NCBI RefSeq assembly: GCF_964204865.1
Contig: NC_135257.1
Coordinates: 15,088,151 to 15,152,150 of the forward strand
Direction of reading: 5' to 3'
Length of the DNA stretch: 64,000 nt
Source: Styela clava
Taxonomy: Eukaryota > Chordata > Ascidiacea > Stolidobranchia > Styelidae
In this document: piece after piece, positions 1 through 13,500 of the stretch
Numbering within the stretch: the first letter of the stretch is position 1
How the letters are laid out: each line of letters starts with the position of its first letter
Made by a program: the position numbers and the translations under genes
Notes under the pieces: generated by a model
The model's input: the letters and a program-made list of their open reading frames with translations, nothing else
Database searches by the model: none
What the model was told of the DNA's origin: nothing

Positions 1-1635
1 GTATGTACATAAAAGACTGCTTGATAAAATATTTTGAATTGAATATTGCACTTTGTTGTGCCCGGAACAATGAAGAACATGAAAATATTATGCAGATAAA
101 AGACACATTCTAAATCCAATATTGCACTTTGTTTGCCAGTTATACCCATGGTTGTTGGTTTCGTTACCTATATATAGGTACTCATTACAGTATTTGTACT
201 TATATACTGTCTCGCATCGTCTCAGCAACGCTTTGTCTTTAGCAGCTGGATTGGTTTTTTGGCAATAATGTGAATTTTGCTGCATACGACGCATCTATTA
301 TCAGAACTGGCGTTTTGCGGTAGGGTATCTAGTTCTGGCGACGCATATGATCTTTTGGAATAAGAGTTGCTCTTTCTGCATTATTAGTTCTCTCGGATAT
401 TGATCCACTTGCTTCGCCTAACATTCGTACAATCAGATATTTTGATCTGCAGAGCAGGCAAGTACTTATTTTGGTTGATATTTGAACAAATACTGATGGG
501 CGAAAAAAACCATTTACACGTGAAATTTTACACTGAAACTAATTGGAAAGAAGAATAAACGATAGACTACAATAACCCACCATAAATTGCAGCTCAGATC
601 GTATGTATGAAACGCTCGGAAATCTCTCTTTTTACTAAGATAATACCATCCAATATATAGCGGATGTGATGAGAGGAAGTTTATGTGGTGTGGTGATATT
701 TTCTTGGCAAGGAAAATGATCGGTATAAAATCACACTTCCGTCGATACACTCTGGGCTGGATTCCAGGTGTATCGATCTGATCCGTATTAGTGGTAAAAA
801 AAATAAGGGAAGGCTTATATTAAAATTTCAGTTATACATTTCATCTCATGGATCAATCTGCCCGTAAATATATACTGATATATGCGCGTCGGGCGCACTG
901 ATAAACGACGTCAGAGCGTTTCCGAAGCGCCTGTTGGCGCCTGGCGGGCACTACGATCTTCCCGTATCAGCGAAAGTGACTATAATAAAGTGTTATAGTC
1001 ACTTTGGATCCAGCGACTGCTGGATTGGCGAATGGCGATGGTAGACTTAGGAAGTAGGTACAGAAGTACGAATATCACTCTGTTCAATTTTTTGTTCAGG
1101 CTCCACACTCTCATAGTGCATAGATTAAGAGGCGAAGCCATGTTGCGATTTTCAGATTGTCGCTTTCATTAGTTTTAAATTTTATTTTTCGCTATCCAAA
1201 CGTACCGGTACCGGTACCGTAGCTACGGATGCAGTGATTACCGGTACCGGTATGTGATGTGTCAGAACCAGGTCATACCCGAAATATCGGACTGGTAAAA
1301 TTAGAAGGGGCTATGGTTTGCTAGATCATTGATAACCAAACTATTTGGCTTTTTTTTTCCCTGGTTACTATGAGAATACAATTTTTGCCAGATAAAAATG
1401 AGCCTAATTTACATAGTGCTGTAGTGAGGTAGCAAATTTTGCCATCTTCCACTACAATTGGCCAAACTATATGGCCAATGTCTGGTTGTGGAAACTACAA
1501 AGACAATTTGTAGGAAGTAAAACAATTTATGGAAATCGTTCATATTGTATTTTTAATTGAAGAGGTGAAGTTTTCCCTGTGTTCTCTGTGATGCGCCATA
1601 TCACTCATGTGTAATAAAATATTTTTCCATGTTTG
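1..1635. other. Upstream region with no recognised gene
   Basis: No open frame here resembles a known protein; the longest (under 80 codons) have low-complexity or random-looking translations. The stretch contains a perfect hairpin (973-1005) and a short cluster of repeated ACCGGT units near 1202-1250. An upstream gene could end or start here as untranslated sequence, but nothing visible supports that. Confidence 0.5.
973..1005. repeat. Perfect 13-bp hairpin
   Basis: The arm aaagtgactataa at 973-985 is exactly reverse-complemented at 993-1005 around a 7-nt loop. No coding or splice context explains it. It may be the remnant of a small inverted-repeat element or a transcribed stem-loop. Confidence 0.6.
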
Positions 1636-1795
1636 GGCACGATGGTCTATTGGAAAAGCATTGGACTTAAATATGCTGGTGTTGCAGGTTGCGTATCTTT
1701 AGGCTAGTTCAAATCCCATGCCCACCAACTCTCCCAAAGCGTAATAAATTGACGAAGCAATGCAAAACCAGAGAGATTCCGAGCCTTTAAAACTA
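1636..1795 (+). repeat. tRNA-derived SINE copy
   Basis: A tRNA-like head has an A-box-like gatggtctattgg near 1647 and a B-box-like gttcaaatcc at 1707-1716. It is followed by a body with aataaatt and aagcaatgc. The same body motif recurs behind different heads at 17281, 18556, 20275 and 30288, so this reads as a SINE and not as a functional tRNA gene. Confidence 0.65.
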
Positions 1796-1966
1796 GTAGA
1801 TCTCTACATTTCGTTAGATATCGGTGGCTGATTGTAAGGCCTCGTTCTTAGCGAAAGATACAAATAAGTGTACTGAAAATATGCCATTCTGCGAAATAAT
1901 CAGTTAATGTAGTCACATTTTACTTTTTACTTATCGATCTTAAGGTAAGTATATTGATAGGTATTT

Positions 1967-1996
1967 GTCTGTCTGTCTGTCTGTGTGTGTGTCTGT
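1967..1996. repeat. GTCT/GTGT microsatellite
   Basis: About four GTCT units run into a GT run and a final GTCTG. The flanking sequence up to the next gene shows no open frame of note. Confidence 0.8.
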
Positions 1997-2374
1997 TAGA
2001 TGCACGCGATATCTCACGAAAGCGAGATTGAATCTGCTCCAGATTTTGCATGTGCATTCATCTTATCTCGGACCAGAAGCCTATTGATTTTGGGCGAATC
2101 ATGTCGTATAATTAGCGAGTTATCAATCAATTATTGATATAGTGATCTAGATTTTTGTAAAGCGAGAGAATTTTGAAACCCGCCGAGTGTGTGTGTGCGA
2201 TGCGCAGTGCGCAAGTTACAAGAGCGGATGAATCGAAACTGCAGTTTCTGTTTTGGGGGATCCCCTAACTATCGATCGATAAGTCTTCGGTTTCCAACCG
2301 ATATTCTCGTGTTACATATTGATATGTTCTCATTAATGTTACAGAAAGTAAATCAGTAAATCATTACTAGAAAT

Positions 2375-3400
2375 ATGGAAGAACAATTTTATGATGCAGA
2401 AGATGATCTTGAACCACTTACCCCAACATTAGAAAACATTGTTAATGAGAAAAGCCTTAAGTGGATTTTTGTTGGTGGTAAAGGAGGTGTTGGAAAAACA
2501 ACATGCAGTTGCAGTCTTGCCGTTGAATTGTCAAAAGTTCGTGATCTTGTGTTGATCATATCCACAGATCCAGCTCACAATGTTTCTGATGCATTCAATC
2601 AAAAATTTTCTAAAGTTCCGACAAAAGTAACCGGCTTTGACAACTTATTTGCAATGGAAATTGATCCAAATCTTGGTACAGCTGAACTTCCTGATGAATT
2701 TGCCGAAGACGAAGATAGTTTCCTTGGTATGGGGAAACAACTAATGAAGGAAATGTTTGCTGCATTTCCTGGCATTGATGAAGCTGTCAGCTATGCTGAA
2801 GTTATGAGGCTCGTAAGAAGCATGAATTTTGATGTTGTTGTTTTTGACACTGCTCCAACTGGTCATACCCTGCGACTTCTCAATTTTCCTGACATGGTTG
2901 AAAAGGGTTTGGGAAAGCTACTTAAAGTTAAAAATAAATTAAGTCCTCTTGTTTCACAAATGGGAAAATTTATTGGACTTGGAGATGAAGTAAATACAGA
3001 AAGCATTGCAGGGAAAATTGAGGATATTTTACCGACAATAAGAGAAGTTAATAAGCAATTTAAAGACGTAACCATGACTACATTTGTTTGTGTTTGCATT
3101 GCGGAATTTTTATCACTTTATGAGACTGAACGTCTTGTTCAAGACTTGGCAAAAATTGGGATAGATACCCATAATATTATTGTCAACCAACTTTTATCCC
3201 AGACCCAAGAGAAACCATGTAAGTTGTGTGAATCCAGACGCAAACTACAAGCAAAATATCTTGACCAAATTGAAGATTTGTATGAAGATTTTCACATTAT
3301 AAAAATGCCTTTACTTGAATCTGAAGTTCGAGGAATTGAAAAAGTTGAGAACTTCTCACAATATCTAATCAAACAACATCCAAACTTCCAGAAAGATTAA
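2375..3400 (+). CDS. GET3: GET3/ASNA1 (TRC40) ATPase for tail-anchored proteins, intronless
   Basis: This encodes an intact 341-residue protein of the ArsA/GET3 family, the cytosolic ATPase that carries newly made tail-anchored membrane proteins to the ER. The deviant P-loop [10 protein letters not shown] is at about residues 34-43, the A-loop DPAHN at 65-69, and the switch motif DTAPTGHT from 158. The zinc-binding CxxC pair that links the homodimer is C282/C285 (CKLC). Length matches animal family members (about 340-350). The start is supported by an acidic N-terminus ending in [11 protein letters not shown], as in animal orthologues. The single-exon structure is odd because every other gene in the window is heavily split; retroposition is possible but not shown. 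I saw no canonical AATAAA within the following 1.2 kb. Confidence 0.97.
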   Translation: MEEQFYDAEDDLEPLTPTLENIVNEKSLKWIFVGGKGGVGKTTCSCSLAVELSKVRDLVLIISTDPAHNVSDAFNQKFSKVPTKVTGFDNLFAMEIDPNLGTAELPDEFAEDEDSFLGMGKQLMKEMFAAFPGIDEAVSYAEVMRLVRSMNFDVVVFDTAPTGHTLRLLNFPDMVEKGLGKLLKVKNKLSPLVSQMGKFIGLGDEVNTESIAGKIEDILPTIREVNKQFKDVTMTTFVCVCIAEFLSLYETERLVQDLAKIGIDTHNIIVNQLLSQTQEKPCKLCESRRKLQAKYLDQIEDLYEDFHIIKMPLLESEVRGIEKVENFSQYLIKQHPNFQKD

Positions 3401-4589
3401 AATCTGTTACAATTTATTATCAGAATGTCGAACATTTTAATGTCACATACTTGTATCCCATTTGAAATTTGGAGCACCTGTCATTGGCGCTTCAAACAGC
3501 TTTATTAAGATTGCAGTATATGTGATACTTAGTTTTAGGCATTCATGCTGCATCTTTCTTACTTTCCGAATCCTGTATTATTCAATCAATGACAGATGTA
3601 ATTTTGATGCAAAATTTGGAATATGGGATGACATTTTTATTTGTAATTGAACATGATTGACATTATTTTGTCTTATGGCAATTATGCTGTTCTTCAGTGG
3701 AAATATTTCCCACAGTGCCATAAGTTTTGATAACAAATACACTGATACTACTGTGAATTGAGAGATGGTGATAAATACTGTATGTATGCTTTCGGTGAAG
3801 TATGTATCAATAGGAAATGAACTCGTGTTATTATAAACTTTCAGTAATAGTATGTGATTGCTTTGTAGTATGGGCTATAGATGATGTGAACAATGTTTGT
3901 AAATTTTATTTGTCGAAGGTTATCTATGTGATGTGTTGAAATTGTGTAAATTTTTATGTTCTGAGTTGGACCAACTATTACTTTCTAATGTTTTTCTGGA
4001 CTTTCTTCTTTTATCCGGACTGAAAATTTGTGCCAATCAAGTTTCCTGTAGAAATATAGGTTTGATAGTTTTTTATCAAGTCGCCAGAATGTCACAATAA
4101 TATCTTGAAAAACAAACCCCACTTGAGTACACAACCTTGGCTTTAGCTAGTATGTCAGTGAAAAATCTTGTCACATTCTTTTATAATTGTGTTAAGTCTA
4201 GTTAAACTTAAATCATAGAGCATTGTAATTTTAGTTATAGCTTGATCTCGTTTTTAAGAGATGCTTATAGTTCTGCTATCACTTTTTAATTTTGATTCTG
4301 AAGCACTTTTAAGAATTAAAGAAAATCGTGCTAAATCTAAATTGAAATACTGCCAGTTGTCGTTCCGAGAAATGTTTTATTTTTTCAATTTGTATACAGT
4401 CATAGTATGTTCTCTTGAAGTATGCATTATATGTCGTAGCAGACTCAATTTGAGAATAATTGTGATCAAAATATCTATTGTTATTGTGCATATTATAAAT
4501 CAAAATATAGATCATTTTGCTTGGAATAATTTTGTCTTGTTATTTTAGAATTTATCTTATAATGTCATTAAGATGTATAAGGTGAAATA
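3401..4589. other. Intergenic stretch between GET3 and ATAD2
   Basis: This AT-rich sequence presumably holds the GET3 3' untranslated region and the ATAD2 promoter or 5' leader. No coding exon is recognised. An ATTAAA at about 4315 is the only weak poly(A)-like hexamer I noticed. Short open frames near 3462 and 4261 have no recognisable content. Confidence 0.5.
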
Positions 4590-7500
4590 ATGGTTGCAAC
4601 CAGGAGGAGTCACAGTTTGGACAATAATGTCGGTAGTAAAAGAAAAGGAATTATTCATGGACGTCGAAGTAATATAAGGAAACATCCCAATTCCGCAAAT
4701 AAATCTTTTCGAGCTACAAAACAGCAACGTGACTCGGTAATTATTTTAAATTTATGTTTGACTCACTGAGATTGGATAGAAAAAGTTAGCAATGAATTAA
4801 CCCAGGGTATGCGGAGCTGATTTGGAATCGCATTGGCTCCAGATTTGGGAGACCGGTACTGTGTCTATAGCTCTGGCACCAGAGCATCGTCTTTTTTTAT
4901 CATGTATTTGGCCCGGGATCCTTAGCCATGGATGTTTATTTTTGTGAAGTGGGACTCGCAACCATGACACGAGGGTTTCAAATTTCAAATAAACTCAATT
5001 TCACAGATTGATCCTGAAACTTTTAATTATTATTAGAAATTTAATATTAAAAAAAGATAAACTATAAACTCAGGTTCCGGCTCTAGCTTTTTTCTATTAT
5101 GTTAAGCTTGGCTCCAGGACTAACAAAGCGTCACAGATTTGGCTACCTAGCCCTCTGTGTATCTCACTGCAACTTTTTGGGTTTTTGATTAGCTTTTTGT
5201 GGTCATTGCAACACTTTTTCTTCTTGTGCTTGTGCTTCTTTTAATCTTCATCAATCTTGTGGTTATTTACTGTAGTTTATTTAAATCTCAATATTGTTCA
5301 TGGGTGATCAAAAAAGTGAATTGACCTGAATTTCATAATTTCTTGTCATCCTGCTTTAATAGCTTTAACATTAACTCTTGTCTGTTTCAGGATTTTGAAT
5401 ATGAGGATGAAAAAATTCAAATTCGTCATTCGGCACGGTTACAAGGAGTTAAGATACCTACAAGTGAACAGAGTAAAATTTCAAGCAGATGTCTTGATGA
5501 AGAGTAAGGAAACTAAGAAAATTTTTTAAAGGGTTCCAAATTTTTGAAAAATAAATTGTGTCGAATCTCAAAACCCAAGAATATGCTCAAACAAGTCATC
5601 TTCAATAGGTTTTCAGGGGATAGAGTGCATTCGTTGAGTTGTTGGATTTGATTTTGTAGTTTTTAACTGTTTCATCAGATCTCTATTCATGGTTGAGAGG
5701 AATACCCAAGCCCATATTTTACAATACTTGTATATATTCTTAAATCTTTTATTCTTTTGTAGATTTACGAAAGAGACAGGTATTCGAAAGAGAAGCAAGA
5801 CAAGAGCATATGGAATTGAAGAACAACCTATAAGGTATAAACTTTAAGATTTGTATAGCATGCATTTCTTCTGTAATTGTGTTGTGAAATTAATCATGAA
5901 TTAGTGTGCTTGCTTCTGTAGTGCTTCATCAGGTCAGTTTGATATGATTATTTTATTATGATTTTCTAATGATGAAGACGGACCACTCGACGTACTCGTT
6001 CTACATTCACATCTCTTAGTGAGGACTACATTCGTAATACTATGGATGCTGCTAGACAATCAATACAATCTCATAGGTATATGCTTCGACAATTTCTGTT
6101 TGCTTCTTTGCTAAATGTTTTGTGAAATTTGACAATTCCCCTTTGTTCTGTTATGTAAAGTTACTGAGTGTGATGGCCTAGCAATTATAAATGTGTTATA
6201 CTTCTGGGTTGGCATCCGCAACTTGGGGCTTGATATCCATAAATGAGCAAAAGCAGGAAAAATTTTGATGCATGGCCTTCTGACACGCATGCATAGTTTA
6301 TTTCTAGTTCACAACTCTGGCTAAGATCTGGGGAAAGGGGGAAAAATTTTTTTTTGATCTCTAAACCAGGGTGGTCCAAACCCAGGCCCGCCGCTTCATT
6401 ATCTGTGGCCCGCGTCTCATTTTGCCAAATAGCCATAAAAATCTTTTGACATAGGGTTACATCACTAATGTTACTGAATTAGCTAGTGTTATGGCTAGCA
6501 GAGACAACTAACGAAGTTGAAATAAAAATTAAATGAGAAGTCTATTGGCCTAGGTTTGCTATGCATGATAACTAACTATTGATATAATGGCCAAACGATA
6601 TAATTCCTGCCGGGTGGTTTTTCCCCAAACATAGATGTCAGAAAATTTTGTAATTACCCTCCTGTATCCAAAATTTGGTAAAATTCGGTGACCAATCAAT
6701 CTGCCGTTATTTGTGAGTTATTTTGTAAACATTACTTCGAAAAGAAAGTTGACGAATTCAAACAGATTTTTGCCTGGGTATGGGAGGGAAAATACAACAG
6801 TGCTTGCTTACTATGTCTGCAAATTGTTTTGGTGACAATCCAAAACGTCATTTTCTCCTCATGACACTTTCTCTGTTATGAAGAGTTTGAAATCTTACAT
6901 TAAATGTAGATATAGTAAGATTTTTGCACATTTTAATATTTTTTTTTTGTGGTTTTTGCATGTTTTACAAAAAATGATCAATGTGTTTAGACAATAAAAG
7001 TGTTTATTTCCTATTCCACTGTTTACCTATTCTCAGCACTATTGTGGCTCGCGAACTATACAAAAATAATAGTGTTGCCCGCGAGACCGACAACTTTGGA
7101 CCACCCTGCTCTAAACTGTAACTTTTTATTGAAGGGATTTGATGAATATTACTCCACAGTATAACTAAATATTAGGGAGACTTTTTTTTTTGATATTGGA
7201 GGAGAAAAATTCCATGTTCACATATTCACTCTTTTTCGTCATTATACAGATCCTAATTATGGCATTTTATTCTACTGTTTGTAGGTCGCTAAACACCCTA
7301 TTTGTAATTTGAAAACATCAAATTATTTTTTTTATCATTTTTGGATTAATTCTGCATATTGCAACTGATATGTCAAATCTGGTTTGAATAGTACTTTTTG
7401 TCCTTTTTATTTGCCACACATCAAGCATTTGTATAACAAATATATTGAGGTAAAAGGGTTAATTTTCTGCCCAACTTCTGCGGCAGGAAGACCAAAGTTG

Positions 7501-10500
7501 TAATCCCCCCTTTGTATCAGTAAGAAAGGGGTACAATCTTGATCAGTCTGTGTTGGTGGTATTTCTAAGTGAACTCCTTATTTACCGGAATATGTTATAA
7601 ATCATTCAAAAGGTTCCATTTAGAATTAGAATTTGAAATATTTTTGCTTTCGCATGCCATAAGTCTTCATGAAGTAGTCCCCTTAACAGCAACAGTCATA
7701 TTTTAATAAGATGTTCTATTGCAATTTTGTTTGATATTAATTTTTTTGTCAGCTTAATTGTTTGGCGTTAATTTTTCTGTTTTTGTTCTGTTTTACAGCA
7801 AAAGTCATATTTTAATTAGATGTTCTGTTGCAATTTTGTTTGATATTATTTTTTTTGTTAGCTTAAGTATTTGACGTGAATTTTTCTGTTTTTTTTCTGT
7901 TTATATTTATATTTAAATGTGTTGAAAAATACCAGTAGCTGAGTTTTTTTTTAGTGAGTAGTTTTAATCGTGATAAAATAAATATATGTTGCATTGTTAC
8001 CATTGGTTCTTTTTTGTTATCAACAGAAGAAGAAACATAGTTGAATATTCGCTTGATGAAGATAATGAGGAAGATAACAATGGACAAGGCAACATTACTG
8101 ATAACAAATCATTAAATGCGAAGGCAGAGTTACGTGATTTGTTGGCTGCTCAAGGAAAGAAGTTATCTGATATAAAGGTGAACATTCTTTGTCTTAAGCA
8201 CTTCAGAACGCATTAGGGGTTGAGTATACATACAATGAAAAGTATTTTCAACTATGAATTGCTGCGTTTACATGTTCTATAATAGTTGTTGCTCTGTTTT
8301 TTAAAATAGCTGCTATTATAAATGTAGAGTTTGGAAATATTTCCACTCGACTTAAAGTTGACTTGAGCCATTCAAAAAAAATCTGTGACTCCACAGACTC
8401 GAGTTAAACAAAAATTTTGAACCCTGCAGGATTAGAGAAAAAGTGACTCTGACTGCGGTGTTGAAAGGACAACCCTGTCACTTTATAATATTGTATTTCA
8501 GGCTTCTGCTGAGCCAGATATTTACAGCAGTGTCAAATCAAGAGTTCGTACAAGCACCAGGCATGGACTATATGAAGAATTTTATACACCTGAATCGAGC
8601 AGAAGAAAAAGAAAAGATGATGATGAGCAGGAAGTAGAAGAAGAAGAGGAGGAAGGAAGCCAGAGTGAGGAATCTGAGGAGGAGGAAGAAGGAGGTGGTT
8701 ATAGTAAAATAAGCTGGTTTCAAGCTTTGATCAACTTAAACTAAGATTTAGAATTTTAATATTGAAAATAAAAATTTTAAGGTTAAAAAGTACAGAGCAG
8801 TGGTTCTCAACCTTTTACGGCTCGTGGCCCCCTTCCGGAGGCTTTTTGCACTCGTGGCCCCCCTGTTCGTCATTTTAAAAAAATTGACGTGTTAGATTGT
8901 ATTATGTATTTGCGACCTTTTATAGAATGCAAAAACAAACCATGAGTAAAGAAGTCAATGCTTTTTAGATTAGTAAACGATCATTGGAAATCTTGCGCTT
9001 GGGACTGTCTGACTAGGTTCCTTATATTAGGCACCGCCTTTGATATAGCCAGGTGATTGTCACTGTCAACATCAGGACGGTTCCTAGATTTTGCTTTGTT
9101 GATAACAAGATCAGAAAAAATAGATTCGCACAGATAGGTTGTGGCAAATTAAACTAGCAATGAAAAAGCTTTCTTACTAAGTAGTAGGTAAGAATCGCAA
9201 AGGAATAACCAAAAACTCGAAAAGTCTTCTTTGCTTGATTTCAAAGCAAACTTGTTAGCATACATCGGCAGCCATGTCATCAATAAAGCCAACGCAACTG
9301 TCGTTCCATTTGAGGATTGGGAATTTACATATAGGCTTCTGCAGTTATAACATGATATCGACCGTTATCTCTCAGTCTCGCGAAACTGCCCGTCTGCTGT
9401 TAGAGGGCCTAATAACAAACTATTCGGATTAGTAGATTCTAAATTTCATTATGCTCAAACAATTCTCACACACAAAAAAGTGAATACACCTAGTGACTGA
9501 AGTAATAAAACTGAGGTGAACGGGGAATTTTCTTCTAAATGAAAAGAATGCAAACGAAGTCACTTTATATTAAATTACTAGCCTTGTGTCGTGGCCCCCC
9601 TTGAACTGCTTCTTGGCCCCCTTGGGGGGCCCCCGGTTGAGAACCACTGATATAGAGTTTAATATAATTATGAAGTCAAGTATGAGACTGTTCTAAATGG
9701 AAAAATAATTAGATTTTCAGGAGCTGGAACTACTAAATTTCAGGTAGCTCCGGCTTCAGCATTATCAAATGTGGTAAGCTTTGCTCTAGATCCTGTACTA
9801 GCACCAACAAAACGCAATGCTTCCAGGCTCCAGCTCCCCAGCCCCATATGCTAGGACCTAAATAAAAGAAAACATTTTACAAGATGCCACAAATGGAGAA
9901 AAAACTCAAAAGAGGTTTGATTTGTGTTGATAACTATTATGTAGTTTTCAACATTGAAATGGCAACCTTTGACAACCTTTTTGAAAATTTCCACTATACA
10001 TTTTTTCATTTTTATTTTTTCATCGAAAGAATTAAAGAAACATTTCCATTTTCCATTGTATTTTTTTGTCCATACATTTAAATCTGAATCTCCGTGCAAC
10101 TGAGACAAGTATCTGGTTAACCATTCCAAAACCCAAAAATATGTAAATGCTTTACTATTCGCAACATTTCATTTACCCAAGTATTTACTTTATCAGAGGG
10201 ACAAGAAGAAGAGACAGAGGAAGAAGAAGAAGATGGGCATCCATACAGGCTGAGAAAAGTTCGGGAGGCTCCACAACGTTACACCATAGGTAAGTTTAAT
10301 ATAAGCTATATTTGACTTGTACCTTACACTTTACAATTGAATTTTGATGGGGAGGTGACTGGTTAAATTTAACTAAAATTTGAGCCAGTGTTGTGTTTAA
10401 GCCATAATTTTTGTGATTTCGGATTCAGTAGTCGAAGCTGGAGTCATTTTTTCAAATTGATTGAAGTAAATTTTTGTCGACCTGTATTTTGAAATAGCTC

Positions 10501-13500
10501 CTGTTAATACCAGTTCCAAAAGAATTTTATGATGGGCTCCCTAGTTGGTAGATGCTCTATGCAGAGGTTCCCAAACTTTCATGAACTGTGACCCTGCTCT
10601 TCTGTAAATAAAACTAGTTTTGATGTTAACGATTTTATATCATTCATTTTATTTGCTATTTTTTAATAATAAAAAGTCAACAGACCAAACTAAAAGAATA
10701 AATGCATTCAGTTAATTTAATTTAAATTAATGTAATCATTGCAAATGATACCTAGTTAGCATTTTGAGAAACGCCACTCTATTGCATCGTGATAATCACT
10801 GCTCTATTTATTTAGTTCGTGAAGTCCAGCGAAGACGTCAGCGATCACTTTTCGAGGAACTGCCTGGATCTCCAGTTAGACGCAGACGAAAACGACAGCC
10901 CAGAGCTTCTCATATGTTTAGTAGAAGACGAAGAAAAGCTAGAGCTCAGGGAAACAGTAGCACATCCTCAGACAGTGATTGTTCTTCCTCTGATGAAATA
11001 AAATTCAGGAAACGTCAGAAAAAGAGCATGGCACGAGCACGAAATCAGTAATAATAATTATTTTTTATATGACGCTTATTCATGCTGCTTTATTCGAATG
11101 AGCCCCTGGACAAAAACCAATGTTATTCAATGATATGTAAGGCACTACTATTTATCAGAAGGACTGGAATTCTTCTGTTTCTGCATTTCCTACCCAATTG
11201 ATTACATACGCTCTGGGTGAGGTGATGTGCATAGGATTTAATCAGAGATGTGTATCTTGCTGCTAAGCCTAACGCCTTAACAACAAGGTCATTTCACCAA
11301 CCAAATAGTAAACAATCAGGATGGGAAAAATAATATTGAGAAAATTTTAAATATTGAGGGAGAAATCCATTTTTTATGTGTTTTACAATCAAGGCCATCA
11401 CAAGAGGAAATTTTTTTGGGGTTAATTTTGCTGATGTTCAGGAAGTTTGGACAAAATGATTTTGAACAATTTGGATGAATGATTATTTTTGTAATGAATC
11501 AATTAACTTATGCACAATCTCATAATACAAAGTTTTATCACCAATCTATTGTTAAATATTGAAAGCTGATTGATTGTAAGGTGAATAGGGATAGATTTCA
11601 TTATTTGTATGAAGTAGTAGAAAATTATAAATATGTGAAAATAATCAGATGGCTTGTAGCTGGCGCTACTAAAATTTATGGTAGCTCCAATTCTATCTCT
11701 AACGGTAGGCTTGGCTACAGTTCCAACAAGAATCACAACTCCATGGCTACAGGCTCCCAATCCCGATAGTAACACAAGATTTATTTCATTGAGCAAATCC
11801 AGCTTTAATATCATCTGATGTATTTATTTTCATTCTAGATGTCTACCCATTAATATGACGTCTAAAGATATTAGAAAGCATTCATTTGCAAGAGATAGAA
11901 AGATGCTTAATCAATCCATTGCTGATATTGATCCTATGACACTTGATTCATCTGTGAGTACTGAGTAAAAATGCTTTTTTTGGTATTGTAATCTTTGGAC
12001 CTCCTGAAGTATGCGCAGCAAGATGGCGCACAACCTGAACTCAGGTTTTGTACCAGGTTAAGGTTCAGGTTATGCGACATCTTGGTGCGCATACTTCAGG
12101 AGTACCTAATCTTTTTATTTGAACTCTCTCATCTTGAGAGTTTTGAGGATTGTATCAAGTCAATGGATGTTTTCGACTTGTTCATTTCTGTAACATTGTC
12201 TAATCAGCAAGATGTCAATGTCAACGTAACAATTGAAATTTTAGCAGACGCTCAGACAATTTTTTCATTCTGAGTCTCTGACAGATTTTCAAGTATGGTT
12301 GTAAACATGAGCTTGTTTTCTTTCTTTATCTGTTTGACATTTTTTGCTGCTTTTTCAATATTTAGGTTTATATCCAATACCTTAATTACCATTTTGTCTT
12401 CCAATCAGTTCTGGTCTAGTTGCAGTATATCCAAAATTAGTTATGAAAAAGCTGCGATATATTAGAATAAAATTAGCTTTCATAACATTTTGATTCGGTG
12501 ACAATTTTTTTCTTTGTTTTTCAATAGTTTGCCATTCAACTTTTAGAGTTACATGTGAAAACGATGAGGAATCATTATTCTTTATTAGGCGTTTGCGAGA
12601 ATTGTAATTGTGATACTTGATGATTACTATCATTATTCAATTATAATTATCTTTGAAAAACAAATAAATTGTCTTTTGTTTGGTTTGGTATCTTATTAAC
12701 GATATTCTTTGTCATGATACTTGCTAAATTATGTATCTTATTTATGTTAAGATTACATTTTCTTCTGTTGGAGGACATACCAAGCACATCAGAGCTCTTA
12801 AAGAAATGGTGGTTTTTCCTCTCTTATATCCAGAAGTATTTGAAAAATTCAGTATAACACCACCAAGGTAACTTTTATTTACTCTTTTTTCTTTTTGGAA
12901 AGAATATGGATTTGGTTGCAGGATTAAAAAAAGGTTCCGGTTCTTTAAAGATAGTAGCCTCGTACACATTAGTAAAGGGATTCTCGAACTTTTTCAGCCC
13001 CCTTTTTAGAATTTGTCACGTCTCACCGCGCCCACCTCAAAAATACCTAGCTAACAAAAAGCTACAAATAACAGATAGTGAGGTGGAAGTATGTTTTGAT
13101 ATTTTACATCGAAGGTTACATTATTTTTGTTCAGAGGTTGTTTGTTTTATGGACCACCTGGTACCGGTAAGACATTGATGGCCAGAGCTCTTGCTAATGA
13201 GTGTTCAACTGATGGTAAAAGAGTTTCATTTTTCATGAAGAAAGGTGCTGATTGCCTGAGCAAATGGATTGGAGAATCGGAAAGACAATTAAGAGTTCTT
13301 TTTGATCAGGTATTTTGTACATTCAATTTTAAAGCTTATTCAACATCGTGTGTGTTGAATAACTGTAATTTGCTATAGCTATTGCTGTTTCAATCGGGTT
13401 GATTTTTAAATTCAGCATTGGTATATGAAACACATGTTTCCTACCACAATTTACTTTTAATTGGCCAACATCGAGCCACAAGTAAACTGATTTTGGTTCA

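Noticed and set aside
1636-1720. Possible functional tRNA gene
   Set aside because: A- and B-box-like motifs exist, but I could not close a proper acceptor stem, and the shared non-tRNA body follows, so it is called a SINE.
7687-7905. CRISPR-like or satellite array
   Set aside because: Only two imperfect units are present and the host is clearly eukaryotic; it is a simple tandem duplication.
11995-12273. 92-codon open frame
   Set aside because: It runs through the foldback MITE into intron sequence with no family similarity.
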